Source: Actinocatenispora thailandica (GTDB lineage Bacteria; Actinomycetota; Actinomycetes; Mycobacteriales; Micromonosporaceae). From it: a stretch of DNA of 64,000 bases. Position numbers and translations under genes: made by a program. Shown here one piece after another: positions 1 to 8,183 of this stretch (position 1 is its first letter; every line of letters starts with the position of its first letter). The notes under the pieces are model-generated. The model was given only the letters and a program-made list of their open reading frames with translations, did no database searches and was not told where the DNA came from. The stretch lies in contig NZ_AP023355.1 of assembly GCF_016865425.1 (NCBI RefSeq), forward strand, positions 990,198 through 1,054,197, given 5' to 3'.

Positions 1-394
1 CCGCCAAGCGGGTCCGGTTGATCGCGGCGGCCGGCGACTGGCCGGTGGTGCGGGCCAGCGAGCCGGAGCTGTCCCGGGTGCTGGCGAACCTGCTGCGCAA
101 CGCGATCCGGCACACCCCACCGGACGGTACGGTCTCGGTCAGCGGCGGGCGGGACGGGGCCGATGGCTGGTTCGCCGTCACCGACGCCTGCGGCGGCATT
201 CCGGAGGCAGACCTCCCCGGGTGTTCGACGTGGCGTTCCGTGGCGAGACCGCGCGCACCCCGCGGCCGGCCGGCGGCGGTGGCGGCGGGCTCGGCCTCGC
301 CATCGTGCGTGGCCTGGTCGAGGCGCATGCCGGCAAGGTAGCGGTGTCCAATGTGGACACTGGCTGCCGCTTCCTGGTCCGCCTGCCGGCCTGA
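1..394 (+). CDS. Sensor histidine kinase, C-terminal part (5' end outside window, frame-disrupted)
   Basis: This is the catalytic ATP-binding (HATPase_c) end of a two-component sensor kinase, which would phosphorylate a response regulator; the partner and the sensor part lie upstream of the window. The N box (LANLLRNAIRHT, about positions 78-113) and G1 box (D-x-CGGIPE) are read in frame 3. The F box (VFDVAFRG) and G2 box (GGLGLAIVRGLVEAHAG) are read in frame 2, ending at TGA 392-394. The switch lies at the CCCC run at 215-218; adding one C restores LPRVFDVAFRG. No residue of the ATP-binding fold is otherwise missing. Either an assembly indel or a recent frameshift explains this, and the former is more likely given similar breaks elsewhere. 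Confidence 0.8.
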   Translation, partial: RQAGPVDRGGRRLAGGAGQRAGAVPGAGEPAAQRDPAHPTGRYGLGQRRAGRGRWLVRRHRRLRRHSGGRPPRVFDVAFRGETARTPRPAGGGGGGLGLAIVRGLVEAHAGKVAVSNVDTGCRFLVRLPA

Positions 395-531
395 CCCGGC
401 GAACCCGGTCGCAGCAACCCGGACCCGAGTTGGTCGTCTTGGTGTGGAAGAAGTCACCCCACCCACCCGGGGGCGACCCCGCAACGACCCTACCCCGGAA
501 CTCTCGGAAGCCACCTAGCCATCGGCGCCCC

Positions 532-559
532 TGTGGACAACGGGCACCCCTGTGGACAA
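532..559 (-). promoter_or_regulatory. Pair of DnaA-box-like sites
   Basis: Read on the minus strand, positions 532-540 and 551-559 are both TTGTCCACA, the actinobacterial DnaA-box consensus. They have the same orientation and start 19 bases apart, and the flanking bases are also partly repeated (CACCCCTGTGGACAACG). They lie between two convergent genes just downstream of the epimerase stop. No AT-rich unwinding region or dnaA/dnaN gene is near, so this is not an obvious origin; DnaA titration or chance are the alternatives. Confidence 0.4.
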
Positions 560-571
560 CGCCCGCGGGTC

Positions 572-1720
572 TCACCTGCGTAGCGGCACACCGGCGAATT
601 CGGCCATCCCGTCGGCGAAGTCGACCGAGGCCCGGAAACCGAGTTCGGTGCGGGCCAGGTCCGGCGCGGCGACGACGTGCCGCACGTCGCCCAGCCGGTA
701 CCGGCCCGTCACCACCGGCGCCGGCCCGCCGAACGCGTCGGCGAGCGCGGTGGCCATCTGACCGACCGTGTGCGGCTGCCCGGACGCCACGTTGTACGCC
801 CGGAAGCCGCCGGGTCCGCCGTCCGCGCCCCCGCTGTCTGCACGCCCGCTGTCCGCGCGCCCGCCGTCTGCACGCCCGCGGCCCGCGCGACCGGCGTCTG
901 CGCGGCCGGCGGCGGTCCCGCCGGGACCGCCGGTGGCGGTCACCGCGGCCAGGTTGGCGGCGGCCACGTCGCGCACGTGCACGAAGTCGCGCCGCTGCGC
1001 GCCGTCCTCGTACACCTGGGGCGCCTCGCCCCGTTCCAGCGCCGACCGGAACAGCGCGGCCACCCCCGCGTACGGCGTGTCCCGGGGCATCCGCGGCCCG
1101 TACACGTTGTGGTACCGCAGGGCCACCACCGACCCGCCGGTGTCCCGGGCCCACGCCGCGGCCAGGTGCTCCTGCGCCACCTTCGTCGCCGCGTAGGTGT
1201 TCCGCGGATCCAGCGGCGCGGACTCGGGGACGTTCTCCGGCCGCAGCCAGGCGCCGCAGCGCGGGCACGGCGGCTCGTACCGACCAGCGGCGAGATCCGC
1301 CTCCCGGCGGGGCCCCGGGCGCACCGTGCCGTGCTCGGCGCACGCGTACCTGCCCTCGCCGTACACCACCATCGACGAGGCGAGCACCAGCCGGCGCACC
1401 CCGGCGGCGGCCATCTCGGCCAGCAGCACCGCGGTACCCAGGTCGTTGCAGCCCACGTACTCCGGCAGGTCGGCGGTGTCCACGCCCAGCCCGACCATCG
1501 CCGCTTGGTGCACCACGACGTCCACGTCGGCCAGCGCGGACCGCACCGCGGCGGCGTCCCGCACGTCCGCGCGCAGCCAGCCGTCCGCCAGGTAGGACGG
1601 CACGCCGCGGTGTGCGGCGGGATGCAGGCAGTCCAGCACCCGAACCGGGGCACCGGCAGCCCGCAGCGCGTCGACCACGTGCGAGCCGATGAATCCGGCC
1701 CCGCCGGTCACCAGGATCAC
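572..1720 (-). CDS. NAD-dependent epimerase/dehydratase (nucleotide-sugar type, extended SDR)
   Basis: A cytoplasmic extended SDR of the UDP-sugar epimerase/dehydratase group; its exact sugar substrate cannot be read from sequence. The N-terminal Rossmann motif is GGAGFIG (residues 6-12), and the catalytic YAATK (176-180) with SS at 115-116 is intact. Two insertions are unusual. One carries Cys127, His130, Cys152 and Cys155 (CAEH...CPRC), which resembles a zinc knuckle. The other is a low-complexity stretch of five-residue GRADS/GRADG repeats (about residues 270-301) just before the C-terminal substrate domain. The start overlaps the stop of the upstream phosphorylase gene by 4 bases, so the two are probably one operon with coupled translation. 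Confidence 0.85.
   Translation of the reverse strand: MILVTGGAGFIGSHVVDALRAAGAPVRVLDCLHPAAHRGVPSYLADGWLRADVRDAAAVRSALADVDVVVHQAAMVGLGVDTADLPEYVGCNDLGTAVLLAEMAAAGVRRLVLASSMVVYGEGRYACAEHGTVRPGPRREADLAAGRYEPPCPRCGAWLRPENVPESAPLDPRNTYAATKVAQEHLAAAWARDTGGSVVALRYHNVYGPRMPRDTPYAGVAALFRSALERGEAPQVYEDGAQRRDFVHVRDVAAANLAAVTATGGPGGTAAGRADAGRAGRGRADGGRADSGRADSGGADGGPGGFRAYNVASGQPHTVGQMATALADAFGGPAPVVTGRYRLGDVRHVVAAPDLARTELGFRASVDFADGMAEFAGVPLRR
818..913 (-). repeat. 15-bp coding tandem repeat (GRADS/GRADG) in epimerase
   Basis: Roughly six imperfect copies of a 15-base unit encode Gly-Arg-Ala-Asp-Ser/Gly inside the epimerase reading frame. The reading frame is kept throughout. Such a linker would be flexible and is expected to vary in copy number between strains. 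Confidence 0.6.
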
Positions 1721-2535
1721 GGCACCGTCACCCCGGCCTCCTCGTACGACTCGCCGCAGGCGCAGTCGCGCTCGACCGGCAGGGCGGCCGCGGCGCTCAG
1801 CAGCAGCGTGCGCATCCGTTCGGTGTTGGCGGCGAACACCGCGAACACCTCCTCCTGGCTGACCCCGGCGCCCGCCTCGATCCCCGCGTCCAGGTCAGTG
1901 ACCAGTGCGATCGGCGTGTAGCACAGCCCGAGTTCGCGGGCCAGCACCGCTTCCGGATGGCCGGTCATGTTCACCACCGACCAACCCTGCGCGGCGAACC
2001 ACTGCGACTCCGCCCGGGTGGAGAACCGGGGCCCCTCCACCACGACCATCGTGCCGTGCTCGACCACGTCGGTCCCGGCGCTCGCGGCGGTGCGCGCCAC
2101 CCGGTCCCGCCCGACCGGGCAGTACGGGTCGGCGAACGAGACGTGCACCGCGCCGTGGTCGTGGTAGGTCTGCACGCGGCCGCTGGTCCGGTCGACCAAC
2201 TGGTCCGGTAGTACGAAGGTGCCCGGCCCGAACTCCGGCCGCAGCGAGCCGACCGCGCACGGCGCCAGCACCTGCCGCACTCCGAGCGAACGCAGCGCCC
2301 ACAGGTTGGCCCGGTACGGGATGCGGTGCGGCGGGAACCGGTGGTCGCGACCGTGCCGGGGTACGAACGCCACCCGGCGTCCGCCAGGCAGCAGACCGAC
2401 CATCAGCGGGTCGCTGGGCGGCCCGTACGGCGTGTCGACGGCGTGCTCGACGACGTCGGGCAGCAACTCGTACAACCCGGACCCGCCGATCACCCCGACG
2501 TCGGCCACCGGCCCGCCCGTGCCTGCCTCGGCCAC
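1717..2535 (-). CDS. mtnP: S-methyl-5'-thioadenosine phosphorylase (MTAP/PNP family)
   Basis: Phosphorolytic cleavage of 5'-methylthioadenosine (or a related 6-oxo/6-amino purine nucleoside) to the base and a pentose 1-phosphate, in the cytoplasm, as part of methionine salvage. The 272-residue chain has the usual family length. It shows the phosphate-binding GGSGLY near the N-terminus, RHGRDHRFPPHRIPYRAN, and the substrate-pocket motif NMTGHPEAVLARE. Discriminating MTA from methylthioinosine phosphorylase is not safe by eye. The GTG start at 2535 is preceded by GAGGAGGTG. It is the first gene of a two-gene unit with the downstream sugar epimerase (4-base overlap), an unexpected partner. Confidence 0.85.
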   Translation of the reverse strand: MAEAGTGGPVADVGVIGGSGLYELLPDVVEHAVDTPYGPPSDPLMVGLLPGGRRVAFVPRHGRDHRFPPHRIPYRANLWALRSLGVRQVLAPCAVGSLRPEFGPGTFVLPDQLVDRTSGRVQTYHDHGAVHVSFADPYCPVGRDRVARTAASAGTDVVEHGTMVVVEGPRFSTRAESQWFAAQGWSVVNMTGHPEAVLARELGLCYTPIALVTDLDAGIEAGAGVSQEEVFAVFAANTERMRTLLLSAAAALPVERDCACGESYEEAGVTVP

Positions 2536-2917
2536 CGGACCACACCTCCTCGTGCCCGTAGCCCGTCGCGTACGGTGCGCCCCACCATTCTCTTGGGCGT
2601 ACCGCCGGGTGCGTCGCCCGGCCCCGATTACCGATCGGTGACGGTTGCCCGGAATCCGCGGTCACCGAGCGTCGCGGTACCGCGGGGTACGCCCACCTGC
2701 GGCTGGTCCCCGCCGACGAGGGCGGGCGTCCGCCGAAGGGCGGGTTTCCGACACTGTTCGTGACCGCAATCTCAACAATCTTGTTAGCTGGCGTTGCGCT
2801 CTTCGACTTCCGCGCGAGGGGTGCACGTCGATAGCGTGCGGGGACAGCGGTGGACGGCGGGCCACCGGCACAGCAGGGGAGGCGGGCGTGCGGCACGAGC
2901 CAGGAAGGATCGGGGAC
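2536..2917. other. 382-bp divergent intergenic region
   Basis: This separates the leftward mtnP and the rightward YqgE gene, so it should hold both promoters. The only clear element I see is the 12-base perfect palindrome AACAATCTTGTT at 2774-2785, in a locally AT-richer stretch (about 2760-2800). No coding potential was convincing. Confidence 0.5.
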
Positions 2918-3481
2918 ATGGCGGTCGAGTCGCTCACCGGGCGACTCCTCGTCGCCACCCCCGCCCTGCGGGACCCCAACTTCGAACGCACCGTCGTCCT
3001 GCTGCTCGCGCACGAACGCGGCGGCGCGCTCGGCGTCGTCCTCAACCGCGCGACGGAGATGCCGGTCAGCGACATCGAGGCGCTCGGCGGCTGGGCCGAG
3101 CGCGCGAGCGACCCCGGCGTGGTGTTCGAGGGCGGGCCGGTACAGCCCGAGGCGGCGATCTGCCTCGCCCGGGTCCGCCCGGAGCGCGACATTCGCGGCG
3201 TCACCCGGGTCGCCGGCCCGGTCTGCTCGGTCAACCTGCCCGCCGGCCCGGACGACGTGGACGAGGGCATCGAAGGGGTGCGGGTCTTCTCCGGCTACGC
3301 CGGCTGGGAGGCCGGCCAGTTGGAGTCCGAGATCGACACCGGCTCCTGGCTGGTGTTCGACGGACTGCCCGGCGACGCCTTCTTCCCCCGCCCGGACGAT
3401 CTGTGGTCGATGGTGCTGCGCCGGCAGGGCGGGCTGCTCGCCGCCATTGCCCTGTTCCCGTCCGATCCGTCGCTGAACTGA
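2918..3481 (+). CDS. YqgE/AlgH family protein (DUF179)
   Basis: A 187-residue member of the YqgE/AlgH family, a conserved cytoplasmic protein without a firmly established biochemical role (AlgH was first linked to alginate regulation). Family signatures are visible: SLTGRLLVATPAL near the N-terminus, VVLLLAHERGGALGVVLNR (residues about 26-44), FEGGPVQPEAAICLAR, and FSGYAGWEAGQLESEI followed by WLVF. The ATG at 2918 was chosen because the family begins a few residues before SLTGRLL and a purine-rich AGGAAGG lies about 9 bases upstream; an in-frame GTG a little further upstream is possible. It precedes the tRNA-Ala gene. Confidence 0.88.
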   Translation: MAVESLTGRLLVATPALRDPNFERTVVLLLAHERGGALGVVLNRATEMPVSDIEALGGWAERASDPGVVFEGGPVQPEAAICLARVRPERDIRGVTRVAGPVCSVNLPAGPDDVDEGIEGVRVFSGYAGWEAGQLESEIDTGSWLVFDGLPGDAFFPRPDDLWSMVLRRQGGLLAAIALFPSDPSLN

Positions 3482-3558
3482 CCGGAGGGGGTACCCGACT
3501 GGCCCGCCCGACCCGGCTGTGTACACTTGCCCACGCACGTCGCTGAGGCGGCGAGCAC

Positions 3559-3631
3559 GGGGCTGTGGCGCAGCTGGTAGCGCACCACACTGGCAGTGTG
3601 GGGGTCAGGGGTTCGAGTCCCCTCAGCTCCA
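3559..3631 (+). tRNA. tRNA-Ala (anticodon GGC)
   Basis: A 73-base cloverleaf with acceptor stem GGGGCTG paired to CAGCTCC and discriminator A at 3631. The third pair is G-U, the classic alanine identity G3:U70. The anticodon stem CCACA/TGTGG encloses loop CTGGCAG, giving anticodon GGC. The T-loop is GTTCGAG. The CCA end is not encoded (ACCC follows). A possible -10 (TACACT) lies at 3522-3527. Confidence 0.95.
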
Positions 3632-3642
3632 CCCGTACGAAG

Positions 3643-3683
3643 ACCCGTTGGCCGATGCGTTCTCGCAGGTCAGCGGGTTTTTT
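3643..3683 (+). terminator. Rho-independent terminator after tRNA-Ala
   Basis: ACCCGTTGGCC (3643-3653) can pair with GGTCAGCGGGT (3668-3678) as an 11-bp stem with two G-U pairs and a 14-base loop, followed by a run of six T. It sits 12 bases after the tRNA and is the clearest intrinsic terminator of the window. Confidence 0.75.
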
Positions 3684-3871
3684 CATTGCCATGGGTCGAT
3701 CAGGTGATCTAGCTCGAATCCATGATCATCAATGCCGGTGACGGCGGATGCGCCTCTTTCCGCATTGCACGTTCCGCGACGTTGCAGGCAAGGGGACTGG
3801 CCAGGGTTTGGTTGACGCTCGGTGTCACTCGGGCGTCTTCCTTTCTCGCGCGAGTGAGGGGGCGCGGGCGG

Positions 3872-5176
3872 TCAGAACGGGATGGGGTAGTTGCTGCGGA
3901 TCGTGTGGTGCGGATCAAAACGGTGCTTGATGGCGCGCAGCCGAGCCAGGGTGTCGGGTGCGAAGGCGTCGGCTGCGGTCTCGCTCGGCGTCAGGTAGGT
4001 GTACGGCTTGTGCCCACTGATCCAGGGCGCGAGGTCTCGGACGAGGTCTCGCTGCCGGGCCCGCACGGCCGCGGCGGACTCCGGTGAGGTCGGCACACCG
4101 AACAGGTAGAGGGCGTACGGCTCCTCGAGGGGGCCGTGCGGGCTGTCGGAGGGGCGGGCGAGTGCGCCGCCGAGGTGCCGGAGCTGCACGCTGAGCAGTG
4201 GGTCGATCGGCTCCGCCAGGAGGGTCTTGGCCGCGCGGTCGTCCAGCGCGGTGAGCAACTCCCCCCGCGACAGCCCCGGCCCCGGTTCGGTCGGCTCGGC
4301 CGTGATGGAACCGAGATCGGCGGTGGAAAGGGGGCCGCGGCCGTCGGACAGGAGCCCGTCGAGGTTCGCCAGCGGGCGGAGCAGGTCCCGGCCCTCGGCC
4401 GGCTCGCCCAGATAGGTTGCGTCCACGGCGACCAGCGGCGCGCTCCCGGGGAAGTTCAGCAGGTCGAGCCAGAGGGTGAGGGTCTCCGGTGCCGCTGCGG
4501 TGACTGTCCGGTAGGTGTCCAGGACCTCGGCCGCCCGTTCGGCGGGCCACAGCATCCGCCCACCGTAGAGCCGCGGTGCGGGGTGCAGGGTGAACTCCAA
4601 CGCGGTGACCAGCGCGTAGTCGCCACCTCCGCCGCGCAGGGCCCAGAACAGGTCGTCGCCGGCCATCACCCGGAACGGTGTGCCGTCGGCGCCGACGCCT
4701 TCGATGGCGGTGACGCTGTCGGCGGCCCAGCCGTATGCGCGGGAGAACCAGCTGAGGCCGCCGCCGAGGGTGTAGCCGGTCACGCTCACCACGGGGGAGC
4801 TTCCCGGAAGCCCGGTCAGACCGTGCTCTGCGGCGATCCCTTGGACCTGGCCCCAGCGCACACCCGCGCCGACCCGGGCGGTGCGACCGGCGGCGTCGAT
4901 CGCGACCTCGTCCAGGAGCCGGGTGCGCAGCAGGATCGCGCCGTCCAGGTCGCCCGTGGCGCCGTGCCCGCTGGGCTGGGCCGACACCCGCAGCCCGTGG
5001 GCCGCGGTGTAACGGGCCAGCGCGGCGACATCGGCGGCGTCCGCCGCCTCGACCACCGCGGCGACGTCCTGTTCGACGGCCAGATTCCAGGGTCGGCGGG
5101 CGGAGTCGAACCCGGTGTCCTCGGGAAGCAGCACCCGGCCGCGAACGCGGTCGCGCAATTCGGTCAGAGCGTTCAT
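3872..5176 (-). CDS. FAD-linked oxidase, berberine-bridge-enzyme-like (PCMH fold)
   Basis: A 434-residue flavoprotein oxidase with an N-terminal PCMH-type FAD-binding domain (about residues 30-205) and the C-terminal BBE segment (YPIPF end; R-x-x-x-KHRFDP-x-x). Members oxidise alcohols, sugars or secondary-metabolite intermediates using O2. His71 in PSGHGA is the usual 8-alpha-histidyl FAD attachment site. The second, 6-S-cysteinyl site is absent: the family Gly-x-Cys-Pro is here Gly-Ser-Ser-Pro (Ser127), so attachment should be through one bond only. No signal peptide. The start overlaps the stop of the upstream MFS gene by 4 bases, placing it last in an exporter/SnoaL operon. Confidence 0.85.
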   Translation of the reverse strand: MNALTELRDRVRGRVLLPEDTGFDSARRPWNLAVEQDVAAVVEAADAADVAALARYTAAHGLRVSAQPSGHGATGDLDGAILLRTRLLDEVAIDAAGRTARVGAGVRWGQVQGIAAEHGLTGLPGSSPVVSVTGYTLGGGLSWFSRAYGWAADSVTAIEGVGADGTPFRVMAGDDLFWALRGGGGDYALVTALEFTLHPAPRLYGGRMLWPAERAAEVLDTYRTVTAAAPETLTLWLDLLNFPGSAPLVAVDATYLGEPAEGRDLLRPLANLDGLLSDGRGPLSTADLGSITAEPTEPGPGLSRGELLTALDDRAAKTLLAEPIDPLLSVQLRHLGGALARPSDSPHGPLEEPYALYLFGVPTSPESAAAVRARQRDLVRDLAPWISGHKPYTYLTPSETAADAFAPDTLARLRAIKHRFDPHHTIRSNYPIPF

Positions 5177-6633
5177 CGTTGGCTCTCCTCAAGGATCATC
5201 CGGTCATCGGTGGACACGGCACGGGGAATGGATCGGGGCTTGCGGGCGCGGGAGAATCCGAGCGCGGCCAGTGCGGTCAGTGCGATGCCCGCCGCTGCGA
5301 CGAGCATCGCCGTCCGCAGGCCGTGGACGGTGGCCGCGCGCAACGCCGCGCCGGTGAGCCCGCTGGTACCGGAGTTGGCGATGGCCACCAGGACGGCCAG
5401 GCCGATCGCACCGCCGATCTGCTGGGTGGTGGAGACCACCCCGGATGCGACGCCCTGTTGTTCGGCGGGGGTCGCGGAGGTCGCCGCGCCGAACATCAGG
5501 GTGTAACCCGCGCCCTGACCGACCCCGAGGACCAACAGCCCCGGGACGAGGGCGAGGTAGGACGATCCGACGGCCAGGGTCGTCGCGAGGACGAGCGTCC
5601 CGGCCAGCCCGACGAGCAGGGCGCCGACGATGGTGGTTCGTACGCCGCGCGCGGTCGCGAGGTGTCCGGCCAGCTGCGATCCCGCAACGATCGCGGCCAT
5701 CGGGACCAGAAACGCCAGGCCGGTGCGCAGGGCGCCGTAGCCGAGTACGGCCTGGAAGTAGACGGTCAGGAAGTACAGCAGAGAGCCGAAGGTGCCCATG
5801 TAGAAGAAGGTGACCAGCGCACCCGAACCCAGGTCCCGGCCACGCAGCAGGCCGAGCGGCAGCAGCGGGTGGCTCCCGCGCCGTTCGATGGTGACGAACG
5901 CGGCCAGCAGCAGCATCCCGGCCACGGCCGCCCCAACGACCGGTGCGGACGCCCATCCCGACTCGGGGCCCTGCACCAGCGCGACCACCAGCAGGGTGGT
6001 TCCGGCAGTCCCGGTCAGCGCTCCGGCGACGTCGAATCGGCGTCGCGTCGTTCTCTCCGGCCGGGGCTGGCCAGGGATCAGCGGCAGGGCGGCCAGCGCG
6101 GCCACACCGGCGAGCGGCACGTTGACCAAGAACACCGCTGTCCAGCCGAACGCCTCGGTAAGCATCCCGCCCAGCAGCGAGCCCAGGATCATCCCGCCGC
6201 CGCCGGCGGTGCCCCATAGCGCGAAGGCGCGGTTGCGATCCCGGCCCGGCGCGAATCCGGTGCTGATCAGCATGAGGGTCGCGGGGAACAGCAGCGCCCC
6301 GCCCAGCCCCTGGACAGCCCTCGCCGCCACCAGCGGCCAGGGCGAGTGGGTCATCCCGCCGGCCAGCGAGGCCACCGCGTACAGCACCAGTCCGGTCACG
6401 AACATCCGACGCGGGCCGAACAAGTCGCTGGCGCGGCCACCGAGGAGCAGGAACCCGCCGAAGGCCACCGCGTAGGCGCTGACCACCCACTGGAGGGTCT
6501 GGGAGGAGAAACCGAGGCCATCCCCGATCTCTGGCAGCGCCACGTAGACGATGTTGTAGTCGAGGGAAATGATCAGTTGGGCGAACGCCAACAGGGCCAG
6601 GGCGAGCCCCGAGCGCGGGAAGATGGTCTTCAT
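5173..6633 (-). CDS. MFS drug exporter, DHA2 (14-TM) family
   Basis: A 486-residue integral membrane antiporter of the DHA2 type, expected to export drugs or small metabolites using the proton gradient. Helix 1 carries LDYNIVYVALPEIG, the DHA2 version of the LD-x-TIVNVALP motif, followed by many further hydrophobic helices consistent with 14 spans. I start at the ATG at 6633 (MKTIFPRSG...), which directly precedes helix 1; a further upstream in-frame ATG at 6699 would add a basic tail and overlap the upstream gene. The operon context, next to an FAD oxidase and a SnoaL-like protein, suggests export of a product these enzymes modify. Confidence 0.87.
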   Translation of the reverse strand: MKTIFPRSGLALALLAFAQLIISLDYNIVYVALPEIGDGLGFSSQTLQWVVSAYAVAFGGFLLLGGRASDLFGPRRMFVTGLVLYAVASLAGGMTHSPWPLVAARAVQGLGGALLFPATLMLISTGFAPGRDRNRAFALWGTAGGGGMILGSLLGGMLTEAFGWTAVFLVNVPLAGVAALAALPLIPGQPRPERTTRRRFDVAGALTGTAGTTLLVVALVQGPESGWASAPVVGAAVAGMLLLAAFVTIERRGSHPLLPLGLLRGRDLGSGALVTFFYMGTFGSLLYFLTVYFQAVLGYGALRTGLAFLVPMAAIVAGSQLAGHLATARGVRTTIVGALLVGLAGTLVLATTLAVGSSYLALVPGLLVLGVGQGAGYTLMFGAATSATPAEQQGVASGVVSTTQQIGGAIGLAVLVAIANSGTSGLTGAALRAATVHGLRTAMLVAAAGIALTALAALGFSRARKPRSIPRAVSTDDRMILEESQR

Positions 6634-6659
6634 GAGCTTCGTTCTCTTTCGGAGGGTCG

Positions 6660-7169
6660 TCAGGCGGTGAAGATCGCGGCGGGGTCGCCGGTGTGCCATG
6701 CGTTGTCGATACGCATCCGGCGGACCACCCAGCGGTCGCCGTCGCGGACCAGATCCACGGCGTAGGGGTTCTTCAACAACGCGAAGGTGCCGCGGTCCGC
6801 GATGAGCAGATGCTGGGCCTCGACCAGCGCGGTGAGGCGCGCGGTGTCACCGTCGACGGCGACGCGCGGGTTGGTGACCTGATGGGTGGTGTCCACCCGG
6901 CCGTCGAACAGGCCGAGGATGGTGCTGACGATCATGTCCCGGCCGACCATCAGCGGCGCCTTTCCGCCCCACTTGGCCGCTGCCGGGCTGAAGTCCAGTT
7001 CGGCGTCGGCGGCGAATGCCGAGGCGAACAACGCGGCGTCCTTCAGGTCCTGTCCGAGGCCGAACCGGTACAGCGCGTCGATGATCTCCACCCGGTCGCG
7101 CAGCTGCGCCGCGACGTTGGCGGGCTCGGTGGCCGGAGCGGACAGGGCGAAGGCGTCGGTGACGTACAT
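6660..7169 (-). CDS. SnoaL-like / NTF2-fold protein
   Basis: A 169-residue protein of the SnoaL-like NTF2 superfamily, with the helix DRVEIIDALYRFGLGQDLKDAALFASAF followed by alternating strands (TTHQVTNPRVAVDGDTARLTA). Family members act as polyketide cyclases, hydroxylases, dehydratases or ligand-binding proteins, so the reaction is not assigned. It is the first gene of the three-gene unit with the MFS exporter (27 bases downstream) and the FAD oxidase, and is transcribed away from the LysR gene. Confidence 0.8.
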   Translation of the reverse strand: MYVTDAFALSAPATEPANVAAQLRDRVEIIDALYRFGLGQDLKDAALFASAFAADAELDFSPAAAKWGGKAPLMVGRDMIVSTILGLFDGRVDTTHQVTNPRVAVDGDTARLTALVEAQHLLIADRGTFALLKNPYAVDLVRDGDRWVVRRMRIDNAWHTGDPAAIFTA

Positions 7170-7262
7170 CGTGGGCTCCTCTGCAGGTCAGATGGGGTGC
7201 TGAGCTGCTCCAACCCTCGCCGGTGCCGCAGCCCTCATCAACGCCGACCTGTGCAATGATCG

Positions 7263-7277
7263 TGAAGCCTGGGTTCA
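7263..7277. promoter_or_regulatory. Candidate LysR operator
   Basis: TGAAGCCTGGGTTCA is a 15-base imperfect palindrome (12 of 15 positions symmetrical) with the T-N13-A layout close to the T-N11-A rule of LysR boxes. It lies 15 bases before the LysR start codon, in the region shared with the divergent SnoaL-like operon, where autoregulation would be expected. Confidence 0.5.
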
Positions 7278-7292
7278 TGATGGGGAGGCGCG

Positions 7293-8183
7293 ATGCTGGA
7301 ACGACACGAGGTGGACGCCTTCCTCACCCTGGCCGAGGAGCTCCATTTCGGCCGCACCGCCGAACGCCTGCACCTGTCCACCGCCCGTGTCAGCCAGACC
7401 ATCGCCAAGCTGGAACGGCGCATCGGCGTCCCGCTGTTCAACCGCACCAGCCGCCGGGTGGCGCTCACCGCGGTCGGCCGGCAACTGGACGAGGAGATCC
7501 GGCCCGCCTGGAACCAGATCACCGCCGCCGTCGAGCGGGCGGTCGACAACGGACGCGGCCTCACCGGCACGCTGCGCGTCGCCTTCGTCGGCGCTGCCGG
7601 CGGTCAGCTCATGGCCGGAGTAGCCGAACTGTTCCGCGAACGCGAGCCCGGCTGTCAAGTACTGCTGCACGAGGCGCAGATGTCAGAGGTCTTCCCCTGG
7701 ATCCGCGACCAAGTGGTCGATCTCGCGCTGGCCCCTCGCCCCGTGCACGAACCCGGTCTCGTCTCCGGCCCGGTGCTGGTGCGCGAGGCGCGCATGCTGG
7801 CAGTTCCCGTGGGGCATCCCTTCGCCCGCCGCGAGTCGGTGTCCCTGCAGGATCTGAGCCGGGTGCGTCTCTTCCGGCTGCCTGAGAGCGTGCCCGGCTC
7901 CCTGCAGGACCATTACGCACCCAGCGTCACTCCCGCTGGACACCCGATCGAGCATGGCCCCGCGACCAAGACCTTCAACGAGACCCTCACTCTCATCGGC
8001 GCCGGCCAAGGCGGCTTCATCGTCGGTGCGCACTTCCGGCGCTACTACGCCCGCCCTGACGTCACCTACATCCCCTTCGACGATGCCTCGCCGCTGGAGT
8101 GGTCCATGCACTGGTCCGCCGACGCCGCCACTGCCCGTGTCCGTGCCTTCGCCGAGGCCGCTGTCAAGCTGGTAGGCGGTTGA
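7293..8183 (+). CDS. LysR family transcriptional regulator
   Basis: A 296-residue LysR regulator: N-terminal winged HTH (residues about 1-60: FLTLAEELHFGRTAERLHLSTARVSQTIAKLE, PLFNRTSRRVALT) followed by a periplasmic-binding-protein-like effector domain starting at LRVAFVGAAGG. The HTH and the helical linker are intact. The ATG at 7293 follows GGGGAGG. Divergent to the SnoaL-like/MFS/FAD-oxidase operon, which is its most probable target; the effector could be the compound exported or oxidised by that operon. Confidence 0.9.
   Translation: MLERHEVDAFLTLAEELHFGRTAERLHLSTARVSQTIAKLERRIGVPLFNRTSRRVALTAVGRQLDEEIRPAWNQITAAVERAVDNGRGLTGTLRVAFVGAAGGQLMAGVAELFREREPGCQVLLHEAQMSEVFPWIRDQVVDLALAPRPVHEPGLVSGPVLVREARMLAVPVGHPFARRESVSLQDLSRVRLFRLPESVPGSLQDHYAPSVTPAGHPIEHGPATKTFNETLTLIGAGQGGFIVGAHFRRYYARPDVTYIPFDDASPLEWSMHWSADAATARVRAFAEAAVKLVGG

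Noticed and set aside
163-1692. A 509-codon plus-strand frame opposite the epimerase gene
   Set aside because: Arg/Pro-rich shadow of a minus-strand gene that has clear SDR motifs.
3559-3871. tRNA-Ala as integration site of a mobile element
   Set aside because: No repeat of the tRNA 3' end and no integrase or phage gene was seen within the window.
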